A stretch of 64,000 nt of DNA from Ga0077555 sp963761475 (GCA_963761475.1 CAVXGT010000013.1:186001-250000); one strand, 5' to 3'; shown: positions 52,501 through 60,227, counted from the stretch's first letter. Numbers and translations: made by a program. Notes: generated from the letters alone by a model not told the origin.

Positions 52501-53463
52501 CAACGTGTTGGTGGCCGGATCGAAGCTGACCCAGGACGGGACGGCGGTCATGTCGGGCGTGTAGATCAGCGGATCACCATTCGGATCTGCGAAGTAGAGG
52601 TCCAGGGGCACGGCCACCGGGACGTTATCTATTGCCGGAACGTGCAACGTCGCGGGGTCGGCTGGGTCGATGAACGGCGTTGCCGACGTCGGGTCGGGAT
52701 CGGCAAATACTGGGGGATCGTTGACCGGCGTGATCGGACCAAACGTCACCGTGGCGGTCGTGCCGTTGGCCGTGCCGTCGTTGGGCGTGTAGGTCAGGCT
52801 CGGGACCGGGCCGGTGTAGTCCTGGGCCGGAGCGAAAGTGACATCTCCGTTCGGCGCCACCGTGATGGTGCCGATGGCTGCCCCCGTGGTGGTGACGATC
52901 GCAGTCGGCGTGCCGAGCGTCAGCGGGTCGGGATTGCCGTCTCCGTTCCAGTCGATCGCGGCTGACGTGATCGTCAGCGGATCGCTCTCCGGATCGGTGT
53001 CGTTGCCGAGCACGTTGACCGTGACCGGCGTGTCCTCGATGACGGGGATGGCGTCATCGAAGCCCGCCGGCGGATCGTTGACTGGCAGAATGCTGATGCT
53101 GGCTGTCGCGGTGTCGGTACCGCCATTCGCATCGGAAATCGTATAGCTGAAAGTCTCGCCGCCGATGTAATTGGCATCCGGAACGAACGTGAACGATCCG
53201 GTGGTGGCGTTGGTGATTGTCAAGGTGCCATGAGGGAGTGTGATTGGCGCACCCACGGTAACCGCAGTGCCGTTGATCTGAGTTATCGTCAGCGCGTCAC
53301 CTTGTGGGTCGCTGTCGGTGCCTGCGCCATTGTTCGCGTAGAGACTGCCGGTGAGAGTGGCGTCCTCGTTGACTGAGAATGCGTCGTTGTTGGCGTTGGG
53401 AGTGGCGTCGAGAATGAATCCCATCTCGATCCCATCCTGGCCGCCGCCTTCGAACTCCCACAC
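49528..53463 (-). CDS. giant repeat adhesin, central and C-terminal part (after frameshift)
   Basis: An open frame of 1311 residues, the continuation of the DUF4347 gene. The start at 53463 (GTG) is an artefact of the frame change. Order: two cadherin-like tandem-95 modules (about 20-248), two copies of a 203-residue putative-Ig plus cadherin unit (250-655), then seven copies of an 89-residue VCBS-like repeat (659-1275) with the signature 'NPDGTYTYTP.GFAGTDTF', and a 36-residue unrelated tail. The many DTDPDGDPLTV motifs suggest calcium-binding linkers. No glycine-rich RTX nonapeptides and no clear C-terminal type I secretion signal are seen. The product is presumably cell-surface or secreted. 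Confidence 0.85.
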   Translation of the reverse strand: MWEFEGGGQDGIEMGFILDATPNANNDAFSVNEDATLTGSLYANNGAGTDSDPQGDALTITQINGTAVTVGAPITLPHGTLTITNATTGSFTFVPDANYIGGETFSYTISDANGGTDTATASISILPVNDPPAGFDDAIPVIEDTPVTVNVLGNDTDPESDPLTITSAAIDWNGDGNPDPLTLGTPTAIVTTTGAAIGTITVAPNGDVTFAPAQDYTGPVPSLTYTPNDGTANGTTATVTFGPITPVNDPPVFADPDPTSATPFIDPADPATLHVPAIDNVPVAVPLDLYFADPNGDPLIYTPDMTAVPSWVSFDPATNTLTGTPPGDNAGPVSIPVLASDGQGGTYAATIVIEPVNPVPDAVAATTTTNYATPVVVELLANDTDPDGDPLTVTSAALLDPTTGTLSQDPATKVITFAPAPGFSGEALITYTIQDQDGATDTATHIVTVENAPPVLADPDPTPGTPFIDPGDPGTLHVPATDNVTVAVPLDFYFADPNGDPLSYTPDMTGVPSWLNFDPTTNTLTGTPPVDNAGPLSIPVVASDGNGGVYAVTIVIEPGNPAPDAVDGTATTAYATPIVVDLLANDTDPDGDPLTVVGTPTVDPAQGAMSQDLVTGAWTFTPATGFAGNAVITYTVEDQDGLTDTAIHTVTVLSPPKPIAVNDVYTTSYGVALNGSAGSNDTVLPGSVFTALSQPLSGTLAFNPDGTYTYAPQTGFVGTDSFAYEIEDATGQKAMAFEVIRVTPPPIVAVSDSSTTPFETTLNGAVGANDTYAPGSLFIAITAPSHGTLSLNADGTYVYTPAPGFTGTDMFAYAVTDPTGQTQFATNTIAVVPPSAPVAVDDTYATSYATPMTGNAATGDTLHAVSTFAATSQPTHGTLVFNPDGTFTYAPSTGFAGTDTFTYKITDILGQTSTATEIINVMASAIAAVDDSYTTGYATPVVGNAATGDTYAPGSIFTLASAPAHGVATMNPDGTYTYTPEPGFAGTDAFVYAITDPTGQIVAATQTITVTAPVLVAVDDVFTNVYGLPIAGNASAGDSFPPGSVFTATTIPTNGTVAMNPDGTYTYTPAVGFAGTDTFDYAVTDPTGQVVIATQTIVITPPPLIAVGDTLTSAFNTSVNGDVASGDTFVTGSVFSVATPPAQGTLAMNPDGTFHYTPPGNFAGTVTFTYLVTDPTGQTATAIETIVVGRPQLIATDDAYATPYNTPLNGNAAVGDTAVAGSIYRAVTTPTYGSLTMNANGTYQYIPQADFVGVDTFTYSITDPTGQVVTAVEFDNGQCQGVSPPLSDHVRAAQHPSVRVLIGTCVDVCVY
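49639..51489 (-). repeat. seven tandem 267-bp (89-residue) VCBS-like repeats
   Basis: Repeats begin at residues 659, 748, 837, 926, 1015, 1104 and 1193 of the adhesin C-terminal frame, giving an exact period of 89 codons. Each unit has the order AVDD, GNAA/NG..GDT, PGS.F, HGTL, NPDGTYTYTP, GFAGTDTF, TDPTGQ. Copies differ at many positions, so they are not recent duplications. Confidence 0.85.
51499..52716 (-). repeat. two tandem 609-bp (203-residue) Ig-plus-cadherin modules
   Basis: Residues 250-452 and 453-655 of the adhesin frame align end to end. Both start PPV(F/L)ADPDPT, carry 'FADPNGDPL.YTPDMT.VPSW' and 'TNTLTGTPP' (putative-Ig half), then 'LLANDTDPDGDPLTV' (cadherin half). They are closer to each other than the 89-residue repeats are, which suggests a later duplication. 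Confidence 0.82.
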
Positions 53464-54835
53464 CGGTCAGCTGGAATGTGATCGTGGTGAAGGTGCCATT
53501 GACCTGCACCGAGCCAGCCGCGGTGTTGGTCAGCGGATTGGTTCCCGACTCAGACGAAGTTCCGGCGTAGTTCATCGCCTGGTTGGGCGTACGTTCGATC
53601 GTGGTCGCGGTCACGTCGAAATGGCTGGTGCCGGAAATCTCGGTCAAGGTCGCGCTCGGCGTCACTATGGTCCAGCGCGCGCCGTTGGATATGCTCTCTT
53701 CGTCGCCTGCGATGGCGGTGTTCGGGTCGTATGATGAATTGCCGCCGAGGCGATCGAGATTGATGATCGGGTTGGTGACCGCCTGAGAGAACGTGATGGT
53801 GATCGTTCCGATGCCGCTGTCAGTGGAGGCCTGCGGCTGCGGCAATACGGCAATCGGCTCTGGCGTCGTATCCCAAGAGAATACGAATGACAGCGAAGGA
53901 TCGCCATCAGCCCCGTTGGAGAAAACCGGAATGGTGTTGAAGATGCCGTTGGCGACAGCGCCGAAGGCCGAGTTCGCAGTGCTGGGCGTGAACGCAACGG
54001 TGGTGGTGATGCCGGCTGTCGTGTTTGTCGCCGTCGTGCCGACAATCGACCAGGCACCAGAGTTGGTGTCGGCGAGCGTCGATGAGTAATCGACGGCCGC
54101 AATCGACACCGCCTCGATTGCACCGGTTCTCGCCTCGAGATCCCAATCGCCACCGGCTCGGGCACTGCCCGTGAGGTCTTCAGAGGCGGCGACATCGGCC
54201 CCTGTCAGCCCCGCGAGGAGTGCGACGGCTTGGGCTCCAACATCACCGGCGGCGAAATTACAGCCGTAGACGAGAATGTCGGCGTCATCCGAGAGGTGCG
54301 TGGCGATGACGGCCAGAGCGTCGCGATGGATCGTCTCCATGCTGACGGCGTCGAGGGATGACGAGCCCATGTTGATGCGACCAGCCTCACCATGCGTCAC
54401 TATGTGGATGCCGGTCACGTCGTCGTAACCGGCCATTGCCTCGGCCATCTGCAGGACGCCGTCGCGACCGGCGTCGATCAACACGATGCGAACGCCTTCG
54501 GGAATAGCCGTAACGAGTGTGCCCAGTTCACCAAGGCTGGAATCCAAGAACGCAATCTCGCCCCGGAATGGTGAGAAGTTGTGGGCATCGACGTAAGCTC
54601 CCACAGCCTCGTCGGCCGCCGCCAACTCCTGGGCTGCCGCAACGACAGCCTCGCCAGTGCCCTCAAATGTCGTGGGTAATGGGTCAGATGCCTGCTCGAC
54701 GTGCGCCAGGTCGTGCAACTCGCTTGTCAGCGCCGCATCGAAGACATAGCGCGGTTCAAGCGCAAGCATGCGATGCCCGAAACTAAGTGGGTTTGTCTCG
54801 ATGGCGTGGCGCTGCTTACGATGCGAGGCGGTCAT
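53297..54835 (-). CDS. giant adhesin, N-terminal DUF4347 part (before frameshift)
   Basis: N-terminal part of the adhesin. From the ATG at 54835 (AGGA upstream) the protein has the LEPRYVFDAA motif (26-35) shared by many giant adhesins, then a DUF4347 domain (about 90-255) with 'HIVTHGEAG' (His148) and 'LVYGCNFAAG' (Cys192), and a beta-sandwich region to about residue 458. Homology ends at 'TFQLTGVG' near 53461; the frame then runs out in an Arg-rich artefact to 53297, while the true continuation WEFEGGGQDG... lies in the neighbouring frame. One extra G in the GGG at about 53461 explains it. Joined, the protein would be about 1770 residues. Confidence 0.85.
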   Translation of the reverse strand: MTASHRKQRHAIETNPLSFGHRMLALEPRYVFDAALTSELHDLAHVEQASDPLPTTFEGTGEAVVAAAQELAAADEAVGAYVDAHNFSPFRGEIAFLDSSLGELGTLVTAIPEGVRIVLIDAGRDGVLQMAEAMAGYDDVTGIHIVTHGEAGRINMGSSSLDAVSMETIHRDALAVIATHLSDDADILVYGCNFAAGDVGAQAVALLAGLTGADVAASEDLTGSARAGGDWDLEARTGAIEAVSIAAVDYSSTLADTNSGAWSIVGTTATNTTAGITTTVAFTPSTANSAFGAVANGIFNTIPVFSNGADGDPSLSFVFSWDTTPEPIAVLPQPQASTDSGIGTITITFSQAVTNPIINLDRLGGNSSYDPNTAIAGDEESISNGARWTIVTPSATLTEISGTSHFDVTATTIERTPNQAMNYAGTSSESGTNPLTNTAAGSVQVNGTFTTITFQLTGVGVRRRRPGWDRDGIHSRRHSQRQQRRILSQRGRHSHRQSLREQWRRHRQRPTR

Positions 54836-54983
54836 CTGATCGGTCCTTTGGCTATGTCGTCGAATTGCCTCTAGGAGCCAGCGGCGCTGGTCGAGGGCAT
54901 TGGGTCCTGCCTGACTTCGGCCTCGACAACACCGCGTGCGAACGCCATGTCCGCAGCGCGGCGCTGTCAGAGGCGTACCGGCG

Positions 54984-55871
54984 CTACTTGAGAGTTGAGG
55001 GAGAGGATTCGCGAAGCTCGCCCAGCAACCAGCGCACACCGAGGCGGAATTCATGCGCGTCGAGGTCGGACGCCTTCAGCGGGCTTCCTACCGTGCCGCA
55101 GACACAATTGATGAGCCCGGACGACAAGGCGTTGCCATTGCCAAGATTGAGATAACGATATCCGATATCGAGCTTGGCGCTGGCGCTCAGGTCATAACTT
55201 GTGCCGGCCATCAATGCCCAAGCCAGGTTGGTGCGGCCATTGTCCCGGCTGGTGGCACTCGTCAAAGACGTTATCTGGTCAGCCGTTACGGCGTCAGTGA
55301 ACGTCGCCACGGACGACGACGTCATGTCCGACATCATATTGTGGGCGAACCCGATGCCGGAACCGATGTATGGCGTAAAGCCGTGCAGGGTGAATAGGTC
55401 CCAATAGCCACTCAGAAGGCCAACGTAGGAACTTACGTTGCCTTGGTAGAGCGTATTGGCCTGCAACGCCCCATCGGGAGCCAGCAACACGGCCGTCAGA
55501 TTGTCGAGCGCCTTGAAGCCGGCGGTCGCACGGTATTCACCGGTGATGTCGGCTCGAAATTGACGGCTGAGCTGCCAGCCGATACCGGCGCCGATCAGGG
55601 GAGAGTCCCCGAAATTGCTAACCAGAAACGATCCGCCATTCCCGGCTAGTTCCTTCTGATCGATGTCGCCGAGGTTGTTTCGCCCAACCCCAACGTCGCC
55701 ACGAATATAGAATTGTCGACGGACGGCCGGATGGGGGGCGTATCTGTCAAATAGTTCGGCTCCGGCCGCTTCCCCGAGATCAGCAGCATTGGACGCTGTC
55801 GGCATCAAGATTAGGACGGCGGCGGCCGCAAAGGCCACGATGGCGCTCCGCGCCAATTGGTTCAATGACAT
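54984..55871 (-). CDS. outer-membrane beta-barrel protein
   Basis: A 295-residue precursor with a signal peptide (hydrophobic segment about 9-26, cleavage near SNAADLG). The mature part resembles the Hyphomicrobiales Omp25/31 or OmpW-like barrels: 'FYIRGDVGVGRNNLGD', 'LIGAGIGWQLSRQFRADITGEY', 'PYIGSGIGFAHN', 'LDIGYRYLNLGN' and the last strand 'HEFRLGVRWLLG'. GGAGAG precedes the ATG. It is 148 bases upstream of the adhesin gene on the same strand and may belong to the same transcription unit, possibly as a surface anchor or porin. Confidence 0.85.
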   Translation of the reverse strand: MSLNQLARSAIVAFAAAAVLILMPTASNAADLGEAAGAELFDRYAPHPAVRRQFYIRGDVGVGRNNLGDIDQKELAGNGGSFLVSNFGDSPLIGAGIGWQLSRQFRADITGEYRATAGFKALDNLTAVLLAPDGALQANTLYQGNVSSYVGLLSGYWDLFTLHGFTPYIGSGIGFAHNMMSDMTSSSVATFTDAVTADQITSLTSATSRDNGRTNLAWALMAGTSYDLSASAKLDIGYRYLNLGNGNALSSGLINCVCGTVGSPLKASDLDAHEFRLGVRWLLGELRESSPSTLK

Positions 55872-56436
55872 CTATATCTCTCCACCTGATGGCGATAAAT
55901 CGAATCAACTCAACCCTAGAGAGACACTAGACGGCCAACATTCAATTACAAGTTGCTCTTCGCAGTACAATCTACTTAAACATGCATGCGTTTGGCTTGC
56001 CACTATGGGTTGTCGATTTTCTGGGCCTTTGGGGCGGACTACAGACGCACCGGCGCAACTGAGGCCTACATTTGTGGGTCGTTCTCGGAATAGCTGTTGA
56101 TCAGATCAACTCAGGCGATTGTCGTGGTTGCTGGTTCAGATGGCGGATCCTGGTATTGATCCAGGCACGCCCTCAATCGGACATCGGCTGGGACGTGCCA
56201 TCAGGACGAGAGCGCAAAACGAGCTAGCCCCCGGGGGTGAGCGCTGTGCCCATCTGATGCGCTGTCCGCAGTTCCCGGTCGGCCCCGTTCGGCCGAGGGT
56301 CAAATGAGTACGGTGCGCTCGGCTCAAACGGCTGCACGCACTTTTTTGACTGTTGGTGGCGCGTCTCCAGTCGGACCGTCAACGCCGTCAGGCCGGTTGT
56401 CCCGATCTGCCAATCGTTTAGCAGTCCCCCAAACGC
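55872..56436 (+). other. gene-poor region
   Basis: About 565 bases between the terminator after the primase-domain gene and the start of the outer-membrane protein gene. It is less GC-rich near 55900-56000, where the promoter of the minus-strand barrel gene probably lies. No open frame looks coding. The only structure noted is the perfect inverted repeat at 56096-56110. Confidence 0.4.
56096..56110. promoter_or_regulatory. perfect 15-bp inverted repeat, possible operator
   Basis: GTTGATC-A-GATCAAC is a perfect palindrome about 225 bases upstream of the outer-membrane protein start. It resembles an FNR/FixK half-site pair but with a three-base centre instead of four, so another dimeric regulator is more likely if it is functional. 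Confidence 0.3.
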
Positions 56437-56462
56437 AAAAAGGGCCGCCGAAGCGACCCTTT
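56437..56462 (-). terminator. intrinsic terminator with UUCG loop
   Basis: On the minus strand AGGGTCGC-TTCG-GCGGCCCT (56460-56441) forms an eight-base stem with one G-U pair and a stable UUCG tetraloop, followed by TTTTTG. It lies 28 bases after the gene ending at 56488. Confidence 0.85.
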
Positions 56463-56487
56463 CTGTTTGTTGGTTTCCCAATCAGGC

Positions 56488-57720
56488 CTAAGCGGCCTGC
56501 GTAGCGGGTGCTGTCGCTGGAGGCCGTTTGTCCTCTTCTGCACCGTGGCCGGATTTCAGTGAGACACCAATGTAGCGAACACGTCCTGCTATCTTTGCCT
56601 TCTGGACGCCAAGTTCACCAAATTCCCGACCGAAGGTTGGAAGTGCCAGTGGTTCCTTGTCCTGCTCTTCACACCATGCACAGTAGTCTTCATAAAGCGT
56701 GGTAGCTGTAAGGCTGGAACCATCTGTGGTCTCGATCCTCTCTTTGTAGAAACGTTCAACATCGGTTTCGGGTGCCACAAGCTTCTGCACGGGCACGTTA
56801 CGGTTGTCGTTGGCGATAACCTGCGCCGGACGGGCGGTGATCCGCGCCGTTGCGGTGACAGGTGCAGCGACCGTGGTCACGACCGGAGCCATTTCGGGCA
56901 CCGACGGAGCCTGGCGGTGGTCATGCAAGCGCCAGTTCGAGAATGCGACGTACATGCCGAACCCCGATCCCACTTCAAGAAGAAGCGCGACGAAGATCGT
57001 CAGGGCCGTCTGCATATCCTCGACCTTGATCCCAAAGCCCACAAACGAAGCGAGCTTGCTGAGAACTGCGGCCTGAGGATCTGCCTCGGACATGACCGAC
57101 TGGCCTTCGCCGCCATTCGCATTGGCAAGCTTGGTCTTGATGCCAGCTATCTGGCTGCCGACCAATTCCGCTTGCTGTGCTGAGGCAAGCTCAGACGTCA
57201 GCTTGTGCAAGTCCTGGCAAAGACTACGCGTCTGGCTGCCTTTGATGACCGTGCAGCCATTGCTCCACGTCCAGGCCTTCTGCGTTTTCAAGCCATCGAT
57301 CTCGCTTTGCACAGTCTGTGCCGGGCGATGCTGCGGGATCCAGCTCATCTGCTCCTCGGCGCGCTTCAAGTCAGCACGCAGGTCCATGTAGGACTGAGCA
57401 TGGGCGGCGCGCTGCCCGGCCGTATCGAGACGGTTGAGCGCGGCATGGCCGAGCGCAGACGTCAACGAATAGGCGAGCACAACCACCCAGACGACCGCTG
57501 AGGCCACAGCTTGTGACCACATTCGGTTGCGGATTGCCGCAAAGAAGAAGAACGGCACTAGCGCTTTGAAGCAATCTGCTGCGGCACTTGCCGAGCCATA
57601 GATTATGCCATCCATCTCGGTCTTGCCGAGAGAATAGCCAAAGCGCCAGTTCATCGCTGCGGATACGGCTAACAGAACCGCGGCAGCGAGAACGCCTAGC
57701 ACACCTAAGACGTGTCTCAT
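56488..57720 (-). CDS. membrane protein with primase-like C-terminal winged-helix domain
   Basis: A 410-residue protein of unknown function. It has hydrophobic helices at about 2-22, 42-62, 68-90 and 236-260, with a long, probably coiled-coil, region (105-210) between the third and fourth that contains two cysteines ('NGCTVIKG', 'SLCQDL'). After an Ala/Pro/Thr linker the last 80 residues ('FYKERIE', 'LYEDYCAWCEEQDKEPLAL', 'FGREFGELGV', 'RVRYIGVSLK') resemble the C-terminal DNA-binding domain of phage and plasmid D5/P4-type primases. That combination suggests a membrane-tethered DNA-binding protein of mobile-element origin. GGGGGCC precedes the ATG. Confidence 0.75.
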   Translation of the reverse strand: MRHVLGVLGVLAAAVLLAVSAAMNWRFGYSLGKTEMDGIIYGSASAAADCFKALVPFFFFAAIRNRMWSQAVASAVVWVVVLAYSLTSALGHAALNRLDTAGQRAAHAQSYMDLRADLKRAEEQMSWIPQHRPAQTVQSEIDGLKTQKAWTWSNGCTVIKGSQTRSLCQDLHKLTSELASAQQAELVGSQIAGIKTKLANANGGEGQSVMSEADPQAAVLSKLASFVGFGIKVEDMQTALTIFVALLLEVGSGFGMYVAFSNWRLHDHRQAPSVPEMAPVVTTVAAPVTATARITARPAQVIANDNRNVPVQKLVAPETDVERFYKERIETTDGSSLTATTLYEDYCAWCEEQDKEPLALPTFGREFGELGVQKAKIAGRVRYIGVSLKSGHGAEEDKRPPATAPATQAA

Positions 57721-58634
57721 GTTCAGAGGCCCCCTTTACCCCTTGCCAACACCACCACCGTGGCGGCGCCAGCAGTTTTGGGAACGCAATCGACAGAACT
57801 GAGAGCGTTTGACTTCCATCTGTCATCCTCGCCTTTTTGGCGTTGAAGACCGATTCCAATCGTGAGCCTCGGATGCCTCCCAGGGGAGGGCCGGCGATTG
57901 TCATCAAGACAAGACGGACGGAAGGGACGCAGTCCCGGTCAGCATTGCTTTGGGGCACCTTGGATCACCGCCGCTCGGCGACCTTTTGTGCACAGGCAAA
58001 TTTGATCGACGACAAACAAAAGTTACAACGCTGGCACTGACTCCCAGTGCTCGGAGAGGTATTTGATTCGACCAAGAGCGTAAAGAACTCAGTGAGATAT
58101 GGCGATTTTCGGGCTGCGTGGTGCAAATGTGACACGTGAATTGCGACGCCATCTGCCGAGTGAGGTTGTCCACAATTGGGCGTCGCTCGACGAGCTTTTC
58201 CACAGTCCGCCGGCGAGGCTTTGCGCAAGATGTAGCGGGTAGACGCCCACCGATGGGCTCGATCTGGTGGGGCGGTTCGATCTCGACGCCCTGCCTTTTG
58301 ACAGCCGAAAAACGATGCAGCGAGAACACAGATGGCCAGAGGATGTCGGGATCGTGGCAGCTTGCGGTTGCTCCTCGGGGCTCGCACGCGATATTACGCA
58401 TACGCAACGTTTTTCCCGCGGGCTGGGTTCGTTCCTTGACTGTTGGATTCAAAGGGGTTGCTGGGCTGTCGTAGTCGGACCTTGAGGGTCCGAGTTCTCT
58501 GGGTGCTCCGGCACTCGGTGCGGCGGACAGAGTTGGAGGCTCACAGGAGTCGCTTGCTCCTCGGGCTTGCGGTTGCAGGCTATGGTTGGCGTGACGCGTT
58601 TCGGATCGTCCGTCTGGATGTTGGGAGTGGTTAG
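57721..58634 (+). other. long region without a recognisable gene
   Basis: Over 900 bases between the primase-domain protein (minus) and the peptidoglycan-binding protein (plus), both reading outwards. A long minus-strand open frame (57904-59343) overlaps the real gene at 58635 antisense and shows no family resemblance, so I do not call it. The region may be the relic of a mobile segment, but no integrase or transposase signature remains. Confidence 0.4.
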
Positions 58635-60227
58635 ATGCCCAGACTGAGGAATGTACTCGTGCTTTCGCTGCTTGGCTTTGCGGGCTACTGGTTTTTGAAT
58701 TCCCTGAATGCCGGTACCCATTTGCCGCCGGCGCTGGTGCGGCTGCAAGCAGCAGCGCAATGGGGGGAGCCGGCGACCTTGCCCGGCGGCGGCGACGCAG
58801 CGGCATATGCCACGGGCCGCTCATCGGGATCAACGGCTGGCTCACATACCGCCGGCGGTATGGGTCGCTCAACGACACATCGTGTTCTGCAAGCCAGGGT
58901 CGTCGGTGGCGATGTGCGCGAAGGGTCAGCGCCAGACGGCACACGGCTCGCCAGCACGCCACCAGACATTCGCCCGTCTGTGTCGCAAGCCCCAGCGGTG
59001 AAACGAACGATCGCGCCCACCAGTAGCCCGCAGGATACCAGCAGCAGCCGGCTGGTTCACTCGATCCAGGCTGAACTGCGACGTGTTGGTTGCTATCAGG
59101 GCGCAGCCGATGGCGAATGGGGACCGGCTTCGCGTCAAGCCATGCGGGCGTTTGTCGATCGGCTGCAGGCCCGCCTGCCTGTGGATCGGCCCGACTATAT
59201 CCTACTGACGCTCTTGCAGGGCCACACGGCCAGAGCGTGCGGCCCGGCGTGCCCTGCCGGTGAGGCGCCCGATGCTGGCGGTCAATGTCGCGTGCTCCAA
59301 GTCGCTGCCGTGACACGCAGCGTGACTCCTGTGGCGCCCGCAAAGACTAACCCAGCGGCACCGGGCCCTGCTGCGACCAGCCAACCAGCCGTGCGGTCTT
59401 GGGCAGAGGCCATTACCGCTGCACTGAGCACGCGGGATCCTTCGCCGTCAGCGGGCCCGCCAAGACTTGCACACAAGCCCTCAGCTGGCGTCGTCAGGCA
59501 GAATGACGACACGCTAGCGCAGGCAGCGCAGCAGAAGATGGAACAGCAAGCCCTCGAGAAGGAGAGGATCGCGACTGCCATCCGTCTGCGGAACGAGGCT
59601 GCGGCTCAGTCCGCTCAACAGCAAGCTGCGGCGGCGGCACGCGCGGCCAATGAAGAGCGAACACGGCGCGAGGCTGCTGCTGTGGAACGGCGGCGCATCG
59701 AAGCCGCAGACCTGCGCCGTCGGGAGGCCATCGCCCATAACGAGACCCAGCAGCAGGCCAAGCGGCTCGCAGCTCTGCAACTCGCCGAGCGGGAGAGTGC
59801 GGACGCGGTCATGCGCCGACAGGCCGTATCCGCTGCTTTGGCGGCGCGTGAAATTCAACCACCATTGCCGACGCGACCACGTGCTCTGCCCCGACAGGCA
59901 GCAACGGCGCCGATCTCGGCCCGTCATGAGATGCAGCTCGTCCCCTCCTCGACGGAGACATCAACCACATCTGCGGTGGAAACGGACGAACGGTCGGCCC
60001 GGAGGACGGCGACGGTATCGCCGCCGCATAGAGCGGGCCAGGATCGCAACCGGCAGCGGCCGCGATTTGTGGCGCGGTATGTGCCGCCGCCGACATATCG
60101 CGTCGGCCGATTGCTACCTCGGCCGATTGAGCGCGCGCGTCCCATCCGGATTCGCCGCGTAGCGGCAACGAGCCGCTGGCGTCGGACGCAGGGCGAGTTT
60201 CTCAAGCTGGAGCGCAACGCCCCTTGA
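58635..60227 (+). CDS. membrane-anchored peptidoglycan-binding-domain protein
   Basis: A 530-residue protein with an N-terminal membrane anchor or signal (residues 5-22), a low-complexity linker, a peptidoglycan_binding_1-like domain (about 140-195, 'IQAELRRVGCYQGAADGEWGP', 'ASRQAMRAFVDRL'), a small Cys motif 'RACGPACPAGEAPDAGGQC', an Ala/Gln/Arg-rich coiled coil (about 295-395) and an Arg/Pro-rich basic tail. The domain plus Cys motif recurs in Hyphomicrobiales envelope proteins; the exact role is unknown. GGGAG precedes the ATG. Base use is biased to Ala, Arg and Pro codons. Confidence 0.8.
   Translation: MPRLRNVLVLSLLGFAGYWFLNSLNAGTHLPPALVRLQAAAQWGEPATLPGGGDAAAYATGRSSGSTAGSHTAGGMGRSTTHRVLQARVVGGDVREGSAPDGTRLASTPPDIRPSVSQAPAVKRTIAPTSSPQDTSSSRLVHSIQAELRRVGCYQGAADGEWGPASRQAMRAFVDRLQARLPVDRPDYILLTLLQGHTARACGPACPAGEAPDAGGQCRVLQVAAVTRSVTPVAPAKTNPAAPGPAATSQPAVRSWAEAITAALSTRDPSPSAGPPRLAHKPSAGVVRQNDDTLAQAAQQKMEQQALEKERIATAIRLRNEAAAQSAQQQAAAAARAANEERTRREAAAVERRRIEAADLRRREAIAHNETQQQAKRLAALQLAERESADAVMRRQAVSAALAAREIQPPLPTRPRALPRQAATAPISARHEMQLVPSSTETSTTSAVETDERSARRTATVSPPHRAGQDRNRQRPRFVARYVPPPTYRVGRLLPRPIERARPIRIRRVAATSRWRRTQGEFLKLERNAP

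Noticed and set aside
51646..52965. Plus-strand open frame with Arg/Gly-rich periodic sequence
   Set aside because: It is the antisense image of the repeat modules of the adhesin; the periodicity comes from those repeats.
49528..55054. RTX-type calcium nonapeptide repeats in the adhesin
   Set aside because: No GGxGxDxUx runs are present; the repeats are VCBS/cadherin/Ig-like.
57904..59343. Long minus-strand open frame of about 480 codons
   Set aside because: It runs antisense through the peptidoglycan-binding-domain gene, has no start signal or family resemblance, and long antisense frames are common in high-GC DNA.
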